The position numbers and the translations under genes are program-made. This document shows, piece after piece, positions 15,403 through 22,769 of a stretch of 32,133 nucleotides of DNA (position 1 is its first letter; each line of letters begins with the position of its first letter). This stretch comes from Planctomycetota bacterium (lineage in GTDB: Bacteria > Planctomycetota > UBA8108 > UBA1146 > JAJFFE01). The stretch covers positions 1-32,133 of the forward strand of contig JAJFFE010000167.1 of the NCBI GenBank assembly GCA_021776775.1, in the 5' to 3' direction. The notes under the pieces are model-generated. The model had not been told where the DNA came from. It did not search any database and saw only the letters and a program-made list of their open reading frames with translations.

Positions 15403-17399
15403 TAGAGAAACTCGCGCCCGTCGCTCGAGATGACGCGCGTCGCTGGCGTCACGCGCTCCGCTACGGCGACACGAAGACTCGGGAGATGGTAGAGCTCGCG
15501 GTCAAGCGGAAGGCTGACGCCATCTTCGGCTCGGTAGCGCCGGAGAGTCTGCTCTCTCTTCCTCCTCGCTCTCTATCCCGCGGCGAGATCAAGCTCGGCA
15601 CGGTCCTCTACGAGAAGCCGAAGTGGGGTTTCGCGCTGACTGAACGTGAGGTCGTGCAGAACGTCTTTCTCGGAGGTCGCTCCGGTTCCGGGAAGAGCAA
15701 CCTGGCCGCCTACTTGATCCGTCAGCTGGTGGAGCGCGGCACCCCGGTGATGCTCATCGACTGGAAGCGAAACGGGCGCGGGTACCTGCCGCTCTTTCCG
15801 CGAAACGCGCGGGTCGAGGTCTACACCGCGGGGCGGTCCGTCGTTCCACTACCGTTCAACCCGTGGCTGTCGCCGCCCGGAATGGAGCCACGGGTTTACC
15901 TGCAACAAGTCGTCGATCTCTTGTCCTCAGCGTACTCGCTAGGAGACGGGGCACGGAGTCTCTTGTACAAGGCCCTGACCCCAAGCGCAGAGGGTGAGCC
16001 GCTTCCGACACTCGTCGAGTTGATCGATCGAGTTCAATCAATGCCAGTCGAAGGGCGCAGCCGGGGTTGGCAGCTCACGGCGCTGAGGGCGCTCGAGAGC
16101 GTCCGCTTCGCCTCGCTTACCGGCGGTACGGCCGATGAGCAGTCTCTCTTCGCCGAACGCCTCGCGAACCAGACCACGATCGTCGAGGTCGATGGTCTTT
16201 CGCAATCCGCGCGACGCTTCCTCGTGCCGTTGCTTTGTCTCTGGCTCTACCAGGTTCGCCTCAAGTCCACGGAGCGTGAGACCCTCGAGTTCGTGATCGT
16301 TCTGGAAGAAGCCCACCACGTTCTTCACCGAAACCGGTCGGGCCATGAGTCGACGCTGGAGATGCTGCTTCGTCAGTGCCGGGAGCTCGGCCTGTCTTTC
16401 ATTGTGATCGATCAGCATCCGAGCCTCATTTCTCAAGCGGCTCTGGCCAATACGTTCACATCCGTGGTGATGAACACGAAAGACCCGGCTGACGCACGAG
16501 CGGCGGCAGCGGTGTCGAACCTCAGCAGTTCCCAATCAGGGTTGTTCAACGAACTGCCCGTCGGAGAAGCGATCGTGAAGCTCCAGGATCGCTGGCATCG
16601 CCCGTTCAAGATTCGGGTGCCGCTCATTCCGGTGGCGAAGGGTGAGATCACGGATTCGATGATACGGGACCTCTCCGAGGCGCGAGGCACACTTTCGGGG
16701 GTCATGCGCCGGCAGGGCACCGTCAACGGCGCCCTCGGACGGATTCGTGGTGCCGATCAAGGGTTGAACGCGGAGGAGTTGGAATTCGTCGCCGATGTCA
16801 TTCGACACCCGGACTCGGGCGTCAACGACCGCTACCGCCGGCTGGGATGGAGCGCGGACCGCGGTACACGGGTGAAGCGTCGATTGCTGGGTGCATCGAT
16901 GCTTGAGGAGTCGGTTGTTCCCGTCGGTCGGACCCGCAAGATGATCCTACGGACGAAGCGTGCAGCCGACTGGAGGGGGGCGGAGTCCGTCCCGCATGAG
17001 TACTGGAAGCGTTTCTACTGGCGTCGATTGCGAAGCGTGGGATTCAATGCCGTCCTGGAGGCGAAACGAGTGAAGACGAGCGGGCGGGTCGATCTGCTCG
17101 CGAAGCGAGGACAGGAGAGGATCGCCCTCGAGGTTGAGACGGGAAGAAGCGACATCGTCGAGAATGTGAGGCGTGATCTCAGAGAGCGAGTCGATCGTGT
17201 CATCGTCACGTGCACCTCGGCGGCGGCGAAGCGTCAAGTGGAGCGGAAGCTCGGCAAGGCTGGGCTTCTCATTCCGGCGCGGGTCACCATCGTCGAGCGA
17301 GACGCGTGGCATCCGGAGAGCGACGAGCCGGAAGACTATAAGGCGTCACTCCGGAGTGAGAACAGCCGGCGTCCGGCGGTTGGCGTCGGGTGGTCGTGA
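15384..17399 (+). CDS. HerA/VirD4-like ATPase with C-terminal nuclease-like domain
   Basis: 671 residues; the ATG at 15384 has GGAGGAG 3 nt upstream. Walker A GRSGSGKS (98-105) is followed by LIDWKRNGRGY; Walker B FVIVLEEAHH (303-312) has the double Glu of the DUF87/HerA class; VIDQHPS (341-347) follows. Residues 440-545 look like winged-helix DNA-binding segments. Residues 548-640 show GRVD (Asp570), then ALEVETG (Glu583, Glu585), close to the D-ExK/ExE core of PD-(D/E)xK nucleases, although the usual Lys is replaced. Such ATPases pump DNA and often pair with nucleases in repair or defence. The last 30 residues, after RDA, match sequence that is a stop codon plus intergenic DNA in a second copy at 22024, so this tail may be recent read-through. 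Confidence 0.82.
   Translation: MDAERLIEKLAPVARDDARRWRHALRYGDTKTREMVELAVKRKADAIFGSVAPESLLSLPPRSLSRGEIKLGTVLYEKPKWGFALTEREVVQNVFLGGRSGSGKSNLAAYLIRQLVERGTPVMLIDWKRNGRGYLPLFPRNARVEVYTAGRSVVPLPFNPWLSPPGMEPRVYLQQVVDLLSSAYSLGDGARSLLYKALTPSAEGEPLPTLVELIDRVQSMPVEGRSRGWQLTALRALESVRFASLTGGTADEQSLFAERLANQTTIVEVDGLSQSARRFLVPLLCLWLYQVRLKSTERETLEFVIVLEEAHHVLHRNRSGHESTLEMLLRQCRELGLSFIVIDQHPSLISQAALANTFTSVVMNTKDPADARAAAAVSNLSSSQSGLFNELPVGEAIVKLQDRWHRPFKIRVPLIPVAKGEITDSMIRDLSEARGTLSGVMRRQGTVNGALGRIRGADQGLNAEELEFVADVIRHPDSGVNDRYRRLGWSADRGTRVKRRLLGASMLEESVVPVGRTRKMILRTKRAADWRGAESVPHEYWKRFYWRRLRSVGFNAVLEAKRVKTSGRVDLLAKRGQERIALEVETGRSDIVENVRRDLRERVDRVIVTCTSAAAKRQVERKLGKAGLLIPARVTIVERDAWHPESDEPEDYKASLRSENSRRPAVGVGWS
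17271..17399 (+). repeat. Imperfect direct repeat, copy A (left of the MBL/E1 cassette)
   Basis: 129 bp covering the end of the ATPase gene. By hand alignment it matches 22024-22155 with about 85% identity over the first 100 positions and less after that. Shared landmarks: ATTCCGGCG at the start, GCCGGAAGACT, TATAAGG, a 14-bp palindrome, ACAGCCGGCGT and GTGGTCGTGA at the end. The two copies lie 4.75 kb apart and bracket the three-gene cassette. Confidence 0.8.
17346..17359. promoter_or_regulatory. 14-bp palindrome, copy A
   Basis: TCACTCCGGAGTGA reads the same on both strands. It follows TATAAGG by 4 nt. Here it lies inside the extended end of the ATPase frame, about 390 bp before the MBL gene. 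An identical palindrome precedes the winged-helix gene at 22100, so a common regulator could bind both. Confidence 0.5.
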
Positions 17400-17744
17400 T
17401 CGCGCAAAGCGCGGCAAGCTGAGCGCGCGACCGGAAAACGCGGGTGTTTCCCGGGTCCCCAGTTGCCTCGCTGCCGGCGCTTCGGCGGGCGATCCAGGAT
17501 CGCTGTCCCGCGTCGCCGAGAGGGCTGCTCGCCACCGTGGCGTCGGGCGGACAGAGACTGCCGTACTTGCTGCATCGCCAAGTCCACCTGCCAATCTGGC
17601 CGGGTCCATTCCAGCGCACGATGCTGAAACGACGGTCTGGCTCACGCTCCGACGCCTAAGTAGCAGGCACGCTTGTTGCTCCCGGTGTTCGAATCGTCCC
17701 GCCGCGACCAGTATTTCATAAAGGCAAAGGAGACGCCGGACGCT
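17400..17744 (+). other. Leader region of the cassette operon with a tRNA-3'-end-like stretch
   Basis: 345 bp without a convincing gene; all frames crossing it look like shadows. It is rich in short GC palindromes. At 17681-17710 the sequence GTGTTCGAATCG followed by GCCGCGACCA resembles a T-loop plus a 3' CCA end, but the T stem pairs poorly and no 5' half is present, so it is at best a tRNA fragment such as an old attachment site. A CATAAAG box lies 28 nt before the MBL start. Confidence 0.4.
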
Positions 17745-18869
17745 ATGCACAAGCTCAGCTTCTTTCCGCTCGGGAACGCCGACTGTTGTCGGATCGACCT
17801 CGACGGGGGCGAGAGGATTCTCTTTGACTGCGCCGCGACGCGGGACCCGAACGACGCTGCCGACAAGCGCTGCGACCTGCACAAGGAACTCAGGGACGAT
17901 CTGAACGCCGCCGGGCTCGACCATTTTGACGTGGTGGCTTTCACTCACCTAGACCGCGATCACTTCGCGCGGGCGACGGAGTTCTTCCATCTCGACCACG
18001 CTGAGAAGTACCAGGACGGCGACCGCATCAAGATGAACGTGATGTGGGTCCCGGCCGCGCTGATCACCGAGCAGGCACCGGACGACGCTGAGGCGAAGAT
18101 CCTTCAGAAAGAGGCCCGCCACCGATTCAAAGAGGGCAGTGGCATCCGTGTCTTCTCCCGCCCGGAACGCCTGCGCAAGTGGTGTGAGCAGAGCGGGATC
18201 AAGCTGGAAGATCGGATCGACCTCATCACCGACGCGGGCAAGCTGGCACCGGAGTTCACCCTCAAGGAACACGGCGTCGAGTTCTTCGTGCACTCTCCCT
18301 TCGCTGTCCGTCAGAACGCCAACACGGTCGAGGACCGCAATGGCGATGCGATCGTCGTGCAGGCCACGTTCGAGGTGGCCGGCGTGCAGACGAAGGTGCT
18401 TCTCACGGCGGACACGACCCACGAGGCTTTGGCAGGCATCGTGACGGTCACGAAGAAGTACGGCAACGAAGACCGCCTGGAGTGGGACGTTGTCGAACTG
18501 CCCCACCATTGCAGCTACCTGTCGCTCGGCCCCGACAAGGGTAAGGACAAGACGACCCCCGTGGACGAGGTGGCCTGGCTGTACGAGGAGCAAAGGCTGG
18601 ACGGTGGCGTGATTGTCTCAACGAGCAAGCCAATCCCGGAGAAGGGCTCGAAGGAGGACGACGATTCGCAGCCCCCACACAGACAGGCCGCGAACTACTA
18701 CAAGAGCGTGGTCGGCGCGACCGACTTCATTGTGACGATGGGGCACCCCAAGGAGAGCGCGCCCGAGGCCGTCGTGATCGAGATTGGCTCCTCCGGCGCC
18801 ACGCTGAAGGTCGTCGCCATGACCGGGGCCTACATCGCGACCTCCCGGCCTGCTCCCCGCGCTGGATGA
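17745..18869 (+). CDS. Metallo-beta-lactamase-fold hydrolase, first gene of the cassette
   Basis: 374 residues; ATG at 17745, with AAAGGAG 13 nt upstream and CATAAAG 28 nt upstream. An N-terminal MBL core (LSFFPLGNADCCRIDLDGG, ERILFDCA) leads to the metal motif FTHLDRDH (67-73), an HxDxDH variant of the usual HxHxDH, as in the ComEC-like branch. Later ligands are LLTADTTHEA (Asp) and ELPHHCSYL (His). The closing part (PHRQAANYYKS, TMGHPKE) is also MBL-like. There is no signal peptide, so it is cytoplasmic. Substrates in this branch range from nucleotides to nucleic acids; none can be assigned here. The protein ends in a loose Pro/Arg/Ala tail with a terminal Gly (SRPAPRAG). Its stop overlaps the next gene by ATGA. 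Confidence 0.85.
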   Translation: MHKLSFFPLGNADCCRIDLDGGERILFDCAATRDPNDAADKRCDLHKELRDDLNAAGLDHFDVVAFTHLDRDHFARATEFFHLDHAEKYQDGDRIKMNVMWVPAALITEQAPDDAEAKILQKEARHRFKEGSGIRVFSRPERLRKWCEQSGIKLEDRIDLITDAGKLAPEFTLKEHGVEFFVHSPFAVRQNANTVEDRNGDAIVVQATFEVAGVQTKVLLTADTTHEALAGIVTVTKKYGNEDRLEWDVVELPHHCSYLSLGPDKGKDKTTPVDEVAWLYEEQRLDGGVIVSTSKPIPEKGSKEDDDSQPPHRQAANYYKSVVGATDFIVTMGHPKESAPEAVVIEIGSSGATLKVVAMTGAYIATSRPAPRAG

Positions 18870-21109
18870 CCAGCATGGAGTCTCCGTACCTCAAGGCGTC
18901 GGGTGATCTGACGTCTCCGGGCGACCTGGCGTTGTTCAAGGCCCGCGACCTCGTCGCGCAGCTCAGCAGTGGGGCGATCCCGCACGCCGAACTTGTTGAG
19001 TGCCGGCGGTTGGTCAATGAGGAGACCGTCGTCTTCGACCTTTGGCTAGAAGTGCCCAATCGCAGGGCGTTCCCGATCCGCCGGTTGGAGAGAATCGCGG
19101 CATCATTCACCGAAGCTGATCGGACCGTTCCGAAAGTCGAGGTGCTTCGGGACGACTTCCCGAGGGTCCCGCACCTGAACTTGAACCAGCAGGAGGTCCC
19201 TCCGAGCCTCTGCCTCTATGACGAGCCGTACACCGAGGTGAAGCGCCGTTGGACCTCGGCGCGGTTCGTGCGCCGAGTGCGCGAGTGGCTGGAGCTCACG
19301 GCCACAGGAGAGCTGCATCCCGACCACCAGGGGCTTGAGCCCCTCCTGGTGGACTTCGTTGGGCACATCGTGCTCCCTGCTGAGGTCCATCGCGCTGCGA
19401 CTGAGCAGCTTGTGGTGAACGGGATCGCACCCGAGGGCGGGCGGTGGTTCCTACGCGTCCGCCGCCGCCCCGAGGGCGAATCGGCAGACGGCTTGGCGAT
19501 CGTTCTGAGCCCTCACACCTGCCAGCCGCGAACGCACGGTGCGGTCCGCCGTGCACCGACCACTCTGCATGATCTTGCGGAGATCGCAGAAGAAGCGGGG
19601 CTCGACCTCATCGGCGAGCTCCGCGGGCGCCTGCCGACATGGCGCCAGGAGGCGATTGACTCTCGCGTTGCCCTCATCATGTCGTTTCCGAGAACGAGGA
19701 CGGACGGCGGCCCCACGGAACACTCCGAGACCTGGTGCTTCGCGATCCCGCAAACCGTGGAGGAACTCTCCGTTGCGCTCGGGGGTTGGAGCTCTGTGGA
19801 CGGCGTAACCGGAATGCTGCTGAAGCCAGACGAGGGGAAGCGGGGCCAGGATGTTCCGGTACTGGTTCTGAACCCATGCAGGGAGATGACCCGGAAGGCC
19901 GCCGCTGGATTGAATGGACTCGGCGGGGCGCAGGAGGCCCGTGTCGTCGGGGTGGGCGCCGGTGCACTCGGGTCGCAGGTGGTGATGAACCTCGCTCGCT
20001 CCGGATTCGGACGGTGGACGCTGATCGACCACGACCGACTTATGCCGCACAACCTGGTGCGGCACGCTCTTCCCGCCGCCTTCGTGGGCTCAAACAAAGC
20101 CGAAGCAGTAGCCCTACTCGCTGGGAGTCTCACGAGTCATGAAGACTCGTTCTTTGGCTTGGATTCCGAACTCCAGGACGATCGCGAGGAGGTTCGGGAG
20201 GCAGTGGCGGCGGCGGACTTGATCGTGGACATGACGGCATCTGTGGCGGTACAACGTTATGTCGCGCGGAATCTGAGCTCGCCCGCGCGTCGGGTGAGCA
20301 CGTTCCTGACTCCGTCGGGTTCCGACATGATCTTCTTGGCAGAGGATACGAAGCGCCGCGCATCGCTCGACGCACTGGAGATGCAATACTACCGCGCGCT
20401 GCTGCACGAAGACGAACTTGCCGGTCACCTCCAATCCGGAAGCGACCTCCAGCGTTACGGAAGATCCTGCGCCGACACGACGGGCGCGATGTCCCAAGAC
20501 CTCGTGAGCCTCCACTCCGCGATCGCGTCAAGGAAGCTCAAAGAAGTGATTGCGAATCCGGCCCCATTCGTCGGCGTGTGGCGGGTTGACCCAGACAGCA
20601 CAGTTCAGCACGTCGCTGTTGCGGTTCGTCGTGTGACCGAGTTTCGAGTTTGTGGCTGGACCATCGTGATTGATGACGGCCTTCGAGATCACTTGGCCCG
20701 GGCCCGCGAGGAGAGGTTGCCCAGCGAGACGGGCGGGGTATTGCTCGGCTCCTTTGACCTAGAGCGCAAGATCCTCTACCTGGTGGACACGCTCCCCTCC
20801 CCGCCGGACAGCGAGGAACGTCGAGACCTCTACATCAGAGGGAGCGATGGGCTACGCGAGGAACTGGACGGCGTTGAGGAGAAAACCGGCGGAATGTTGG
20901 AGTACGTCGGGGAATGGCACTCCCACCCGCGCGGGGCGAGCACGGTGCCGAGCAGCTTCGACCTTGCGGCCTTCGATTGGCTGACGAGTCTCATGTCGAT
21001 CGACGGGCTCCCGGCCGTAATGATGATCGTGGGAGATGCCCCTGAGCCCAGCCTCTTCGTCGGCTCAGTGGGCCGGCTTGAAGCCCCAATCCCGGAGCGC
21101 TGCGTATGA
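18866..21109 (+). CDS. E2-E1-JAB fusion: ubiquitin-like conjugation and deconjugation enzyme
   Basis: 747 residues. Part 1 (about 20-200) is an E2-like domain: PHLN, then SLCLYDEP with candidate catalytic Cys116, then RRWTSARFVRRVREWLELTA and LHPDHQGLEPLL, the signature of E2 domains fused to bacterial E1s such as CBASS Cap2. Part 2 (about 340-570) is an E1/ThiF adenylation domain: GVGAGALGSQ (362-371), LIDHD (386-390), Asn396/Arg399, Lys411, with candidate catalytic Cys535 in GRSCADTTG. Part 3 (about 600-735) is a JAB/MPN protease: ETGG with Glu621, EWHSHP (His685, His687), Asp699. All active-site residues appear intact. Known relatives often split these functions between two genes (for example Cap2 and Cap3). 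The start overlaps the MBL stop; its own stop overlaps the next start. Confidence 0.9.
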   Translation: MTSMESPYLKASGDLTSPGDLALFKARDLVAQLSSGAIPHAELVECRRLVNEETVVFDLWLEVPNRRAFPIRRLERIAASFTEADRTVPKVEVLRDDFPRVPHLNLNQQEVPPSLCLYDEPYTEVKRRWTSARFVRRVREWLELTATGELHPDHQGLEPLLVDFVGHIVLPAEVHRAATEQLVVNGIAPEGGRWFLRVRRRPEGESADGLAIVLSPHTCQPRTHGAVRRAPTTLHDLAEIAEEAGLDLIGELRGRLPTWRQEAIDSRVALIMSFPRTRTDGGPTEHSETWCFAIPQTVEELSVALGGWSSVDGVTGMLLKPDEGKRGQDVPVLVLNPCREMTRKAAAGLNGLGGAQEARVVGVGAGALGSQVVMNLARSGFGRWTLIDHDRLMPHNLVRHALPAAFVGSNKAEAVALLAGSLTSHEDSFFGLDSELQDDREEVREAVAAADLIVDMTASVAVQRYVARNLSSPARRVSTFLTPSGSDMIFLAEDTKRRASLDALEMQYYRALLHEDELAGHLQSGSDLQRYGRSCADTTGAMSQDLVSLHSAIASRKLKEVIANPAPFVGVWRVDPDSTVQHVAVAVRRVTEFRVCGWTIVIDDGLRDHLARAREERLPSETGGVLLGSFDLERKILYLVDTLPSPPDSEERRDLYIRGSDGLREELDGVEEKTGGMLEYVGEWHSHPRGASTVPSSFDLAAFDWLTSLMSIDGLPAVMMIVGDAPEPSLFVGSVGRLEAPIPERCV

Positions 21110-21849
21110 AAGGGCTGAGCTACGCCAACCTGAGCGACCAGTACGAGCGCAAGACCCGGTTCCTCCCCGCGGTCTTGTGCGCCCTCTCGTTGTTACCCGT
21201 CAGCGCGGCGTTGGGCGGCCCCGTCATGGAGTGGCTCAAGTTGGTCCTCGGTGGAGCCGGGATCGGTGCCGTCATGGCGGTGGGGCTGTCGCACGTTGCC
21301 TCGGCGATGGGCAATCGGCTGCAAGAGAAGCTCTGGCCCCGATGGCCCCTCGATTCGCCGACCAACCGACGGCTTCATCCCGAAGGCGATGCCTCGGCGC
21401 AGCAGCGATCGCTTTGGCACGGATCCGTGAAGCGGCTGGTCGGAATCGACATAGAAGCTGCGGTCGCGGCTGGCGAGAACGTAGAGGCGGCGATCAATGA
21501 TGCGACAGCTGCGCTCCGAAACCTGTTCTGGAAGCGCCCCGAGGCAGAGCGGTTGCAGATGCACAATGTGGACTTCGGCTTTGCGCGAAATCTCACAGGC
21601 ATGCGCCCCATCTGGATGACCCTCCTCGTCGCAAGTGCGGCTGCATGTTGGGTGGTGTTCCTCACGATCGACCGAGGTGCGCTCCTGTGGGCTGTCGTGT
21701 CGTCCGTCCTCGCCGTGATCTTGGTCCCGGTCGGGATCTGGGTCTTACCCGGGTACGTCCGGACGAAAGCGAACTACTACGCAGAGAGCTTTTTCGCGAC
21801 TCTGGCCGCCGTTGACCGCGCCGACGGTCATCCCGATACCGAAGAGTGA
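21106..21849 (+). CDS. Four-helix membrane protein, third gene of the cassette
   Basis: 247 residues starting at an ATG that overlaps the stop of the E2-E1-JAB gene (ATGA). Two helix pairs: about 20-38 and 44-62, then about 164-182 and 187-207. A charged soluble loop of roughly 100 residues lies between them (residues 65-163, with VEAAINDATAALRNLFW). The C-terminal 35 residues are soluble and acidic. No enzymatic motif is visible. In type II CBASS and similar systems the last gene is often a membrane effector that disrupts the envelope when triggered; that role is an inference from position and topology. It could equally be the anchor or target of the conjugation system. Confidence 0.75.
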   Translation: MKGLSYANLSDQYERKTRFLPAVLCALSLLPVSAALGGPVMEWLKLVLGGAGIGAVMAVGLSHVASAMGNRLQEKLWPRWPLDSPTNRRLHPEGDASAQQRSLWHGSVKRLVGIDIEAAVAAGENVEAAINDATAALRNLFWKRPEAERLQMHNVDFGFARNLTGMRPIWMTLLVASAAACWVVFLTIDRGALLWAVVSSVLAVILVPVGIWVLPGYVRTKANYYAESFFATLAAVDRADGHPDTEE

Positions 21850-22023
21850 CCGCACCGCTGTGCATGCGGTTTCGGATTGCTTGTTCGGCGAAAGCGATTT
21901 GGATCTTCATGTCTGCTGGGCTGACCGTCGCAGGTTGGAGCTCAACTGGCCCCATGGCCGAAGAGCCGAAAACGAAATCACGGCTCTGATCGGTAGAGCG
22001 AATTTGTAGGACCGGAACTCATG
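21850..22023 (+). other. Intergenic region after the cassette operon
   Basis: No gene is visible. Just after the stop codon ACCGCA (21849-21854) and TGCGGT (21865-21870) can form a 6-bp hairpin followed by TTTCGG, a weak candidate terminator. A short stretch near 21981-22000 resembles a tRNA D-arm but lacks the rest of a tRNA. Confidence 0.3.
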
Positions 22024-22155
22024 ATTCCGGCGAGGGTCACCGTGATCGAGCGCGATGCTTAGCAACCGGAGACCGACAAGCCGGAAGACTTATAAGGTGT
22101 CACTCCGGAGTGAAGACAGCCGGCGTAACAGTGAACGACGTCGAGGTGGTCGTGA
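22024..22155 (+). repeat. Imperfect direct repeat, copy B (right of the cassette)
   Basis: 132 bp matching 17271-17399. In the frame of the ATPase it reads IPARVTVIERDA and then a TAG stop (22061-22063), where copy A has TGG. It is therefore probably the original ATPase end plus the promoter of the winged-helix gene. TTATAAGG (22089-22096) and the 14-bp palindrome lie in the untranslated part. Confidence 0.8.
22100..22113. promoter_or_regulatory. 14-bp palindrome, copy B: candidate operator of the winged-helix gene
   Basis: TCACTCCGGAGTGA, identical to 17346-17359, four bases after TTATAAGG and about 100 bp before the ATG at 22215. The arrangement of a TATA-like element plus a palindrome before a DNA-binding protein gene suggests autoregulation. 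Confidence 0.5.
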
Positions 22156-22214
22156 GCTCCCCACGAGGGGCAAGTCAGTTCACGAGTCAAATAGGGAACC
22201 CGGCTCCTCCCACC

Positions 22215-22769
22215 ATGAGTTCGAAAACCACCTCGACAGCGAAGAGATCCGCCGACGCACGGCTCCTGGACGCGCTCCGTCATCCGCTGACGGTCACCCA
22301 GCTAGCTCGGCGGCTCGAAAGACACCCGGACTCTGTGAGCCGGTCGGTTGTCCGGCTCGCGAAGCACCGCGTCGTGCGCTGCTTGAATCCCGCCGCCAGG
22401 CGGTCCCGTGTCTACGGGTTGACCAGGAAGGGCGTCAAGCTTCGGGAGGGCCTTGATCCTGATCGCGTGTACCAGTCTCCAAAGATCGACTACGAGCTCT
22501 TTGGTTGTCTGTGTCATCGTCACCGCAAGGCAGTCCTGCTCTCGCTGGATCGTCCGCTTCAACCGGCGGACATCAAGCGACGCGCGCGCTTGCGCGACGG
22601 CCGGCTCCGAATCAGCAGCAACAATGTTCGGGATCTCATTCCACTCTTTCTTGAGCGAGGCGTCGTCCGGCCTGTTCGTGTGCGAAAGCGGGTTCACTTT
22701 CGCTACGAACTTACAGAGGCCGGACGACAGCTTCGCGAGTTCATGATTCGAGCAGAGGCTGTTCGATGA
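22215..22769 (+). CDS. Tandem winged-helix transcriptional regulator
   Basis: 184 residues from the ATG at 22215; TCAAATAG begins 28 nt upstream and there is no Shine-Dalgarno site, as for other island genes. Two winged-helix units: residues about 10-75 (RLLDALRHPLTVTQLARRLE, SVSRSVVRLAKHRVVRCL, RVYGLTRKG) and about 85-175 (HRKAVLLSLDRPLQPADIK, NVRDLIPLFLERGVV, RYELTEAG). This ArsR/MarR-like double form is common in archaea. It has no metal or ligand motif. Its stop overlaps the methyltransferase start by ATGA, so the pair is co-translated. The palindrome upstream, present twice in the window, is the natural candidate for its binding site, linking it to the cassette operon as well. Confidence 0.75.
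   Translation: MSSKTTSTAKRSADARLLDALRHPLTVTQLARRLERHPDSVSRSVVRLAKHRVVRCLNPAARRSRVYGLTRKGVKLREGLDPDRVYQSPKIDYELFGCLCHRHRKAVLLSLDRPLQPADIKRRARLRDGRLRISSNNVRDLIPLFLERGVVRPVRVRKRVHFRYELTEAGRQLREFMIRAEAVR

Larger units (their letters stand above)
17400..22023 (+). mobile_element. Cassette carrying the MBL / E2-E1-JAB / membrane-protein operon
   Basis: The segment lies exactly between two copies of a 130-bp repeat derived from the ATPase 3' end and the following promoter. This suggests that it was inserted between the ATPase and the winged-helix/methyltransferase genes, with duplication or recombination of the junction. Codon use inside is richer in C-ending codons than in the neighbours, by eye. 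No transposase lies inside; the nearest recombinase is the integrase at 23445. Boundaries are inferred from the repeats only. Confidence 0.5.

Noticed and set aside
21981..22000. D-arm-like stretch (GGCTCTGATCGGTAGAGCG)
   Set aside because: GCTC and GAGC can pair, but no anticodon arm, T arm or acceptor stem follows. Not a tRNA.
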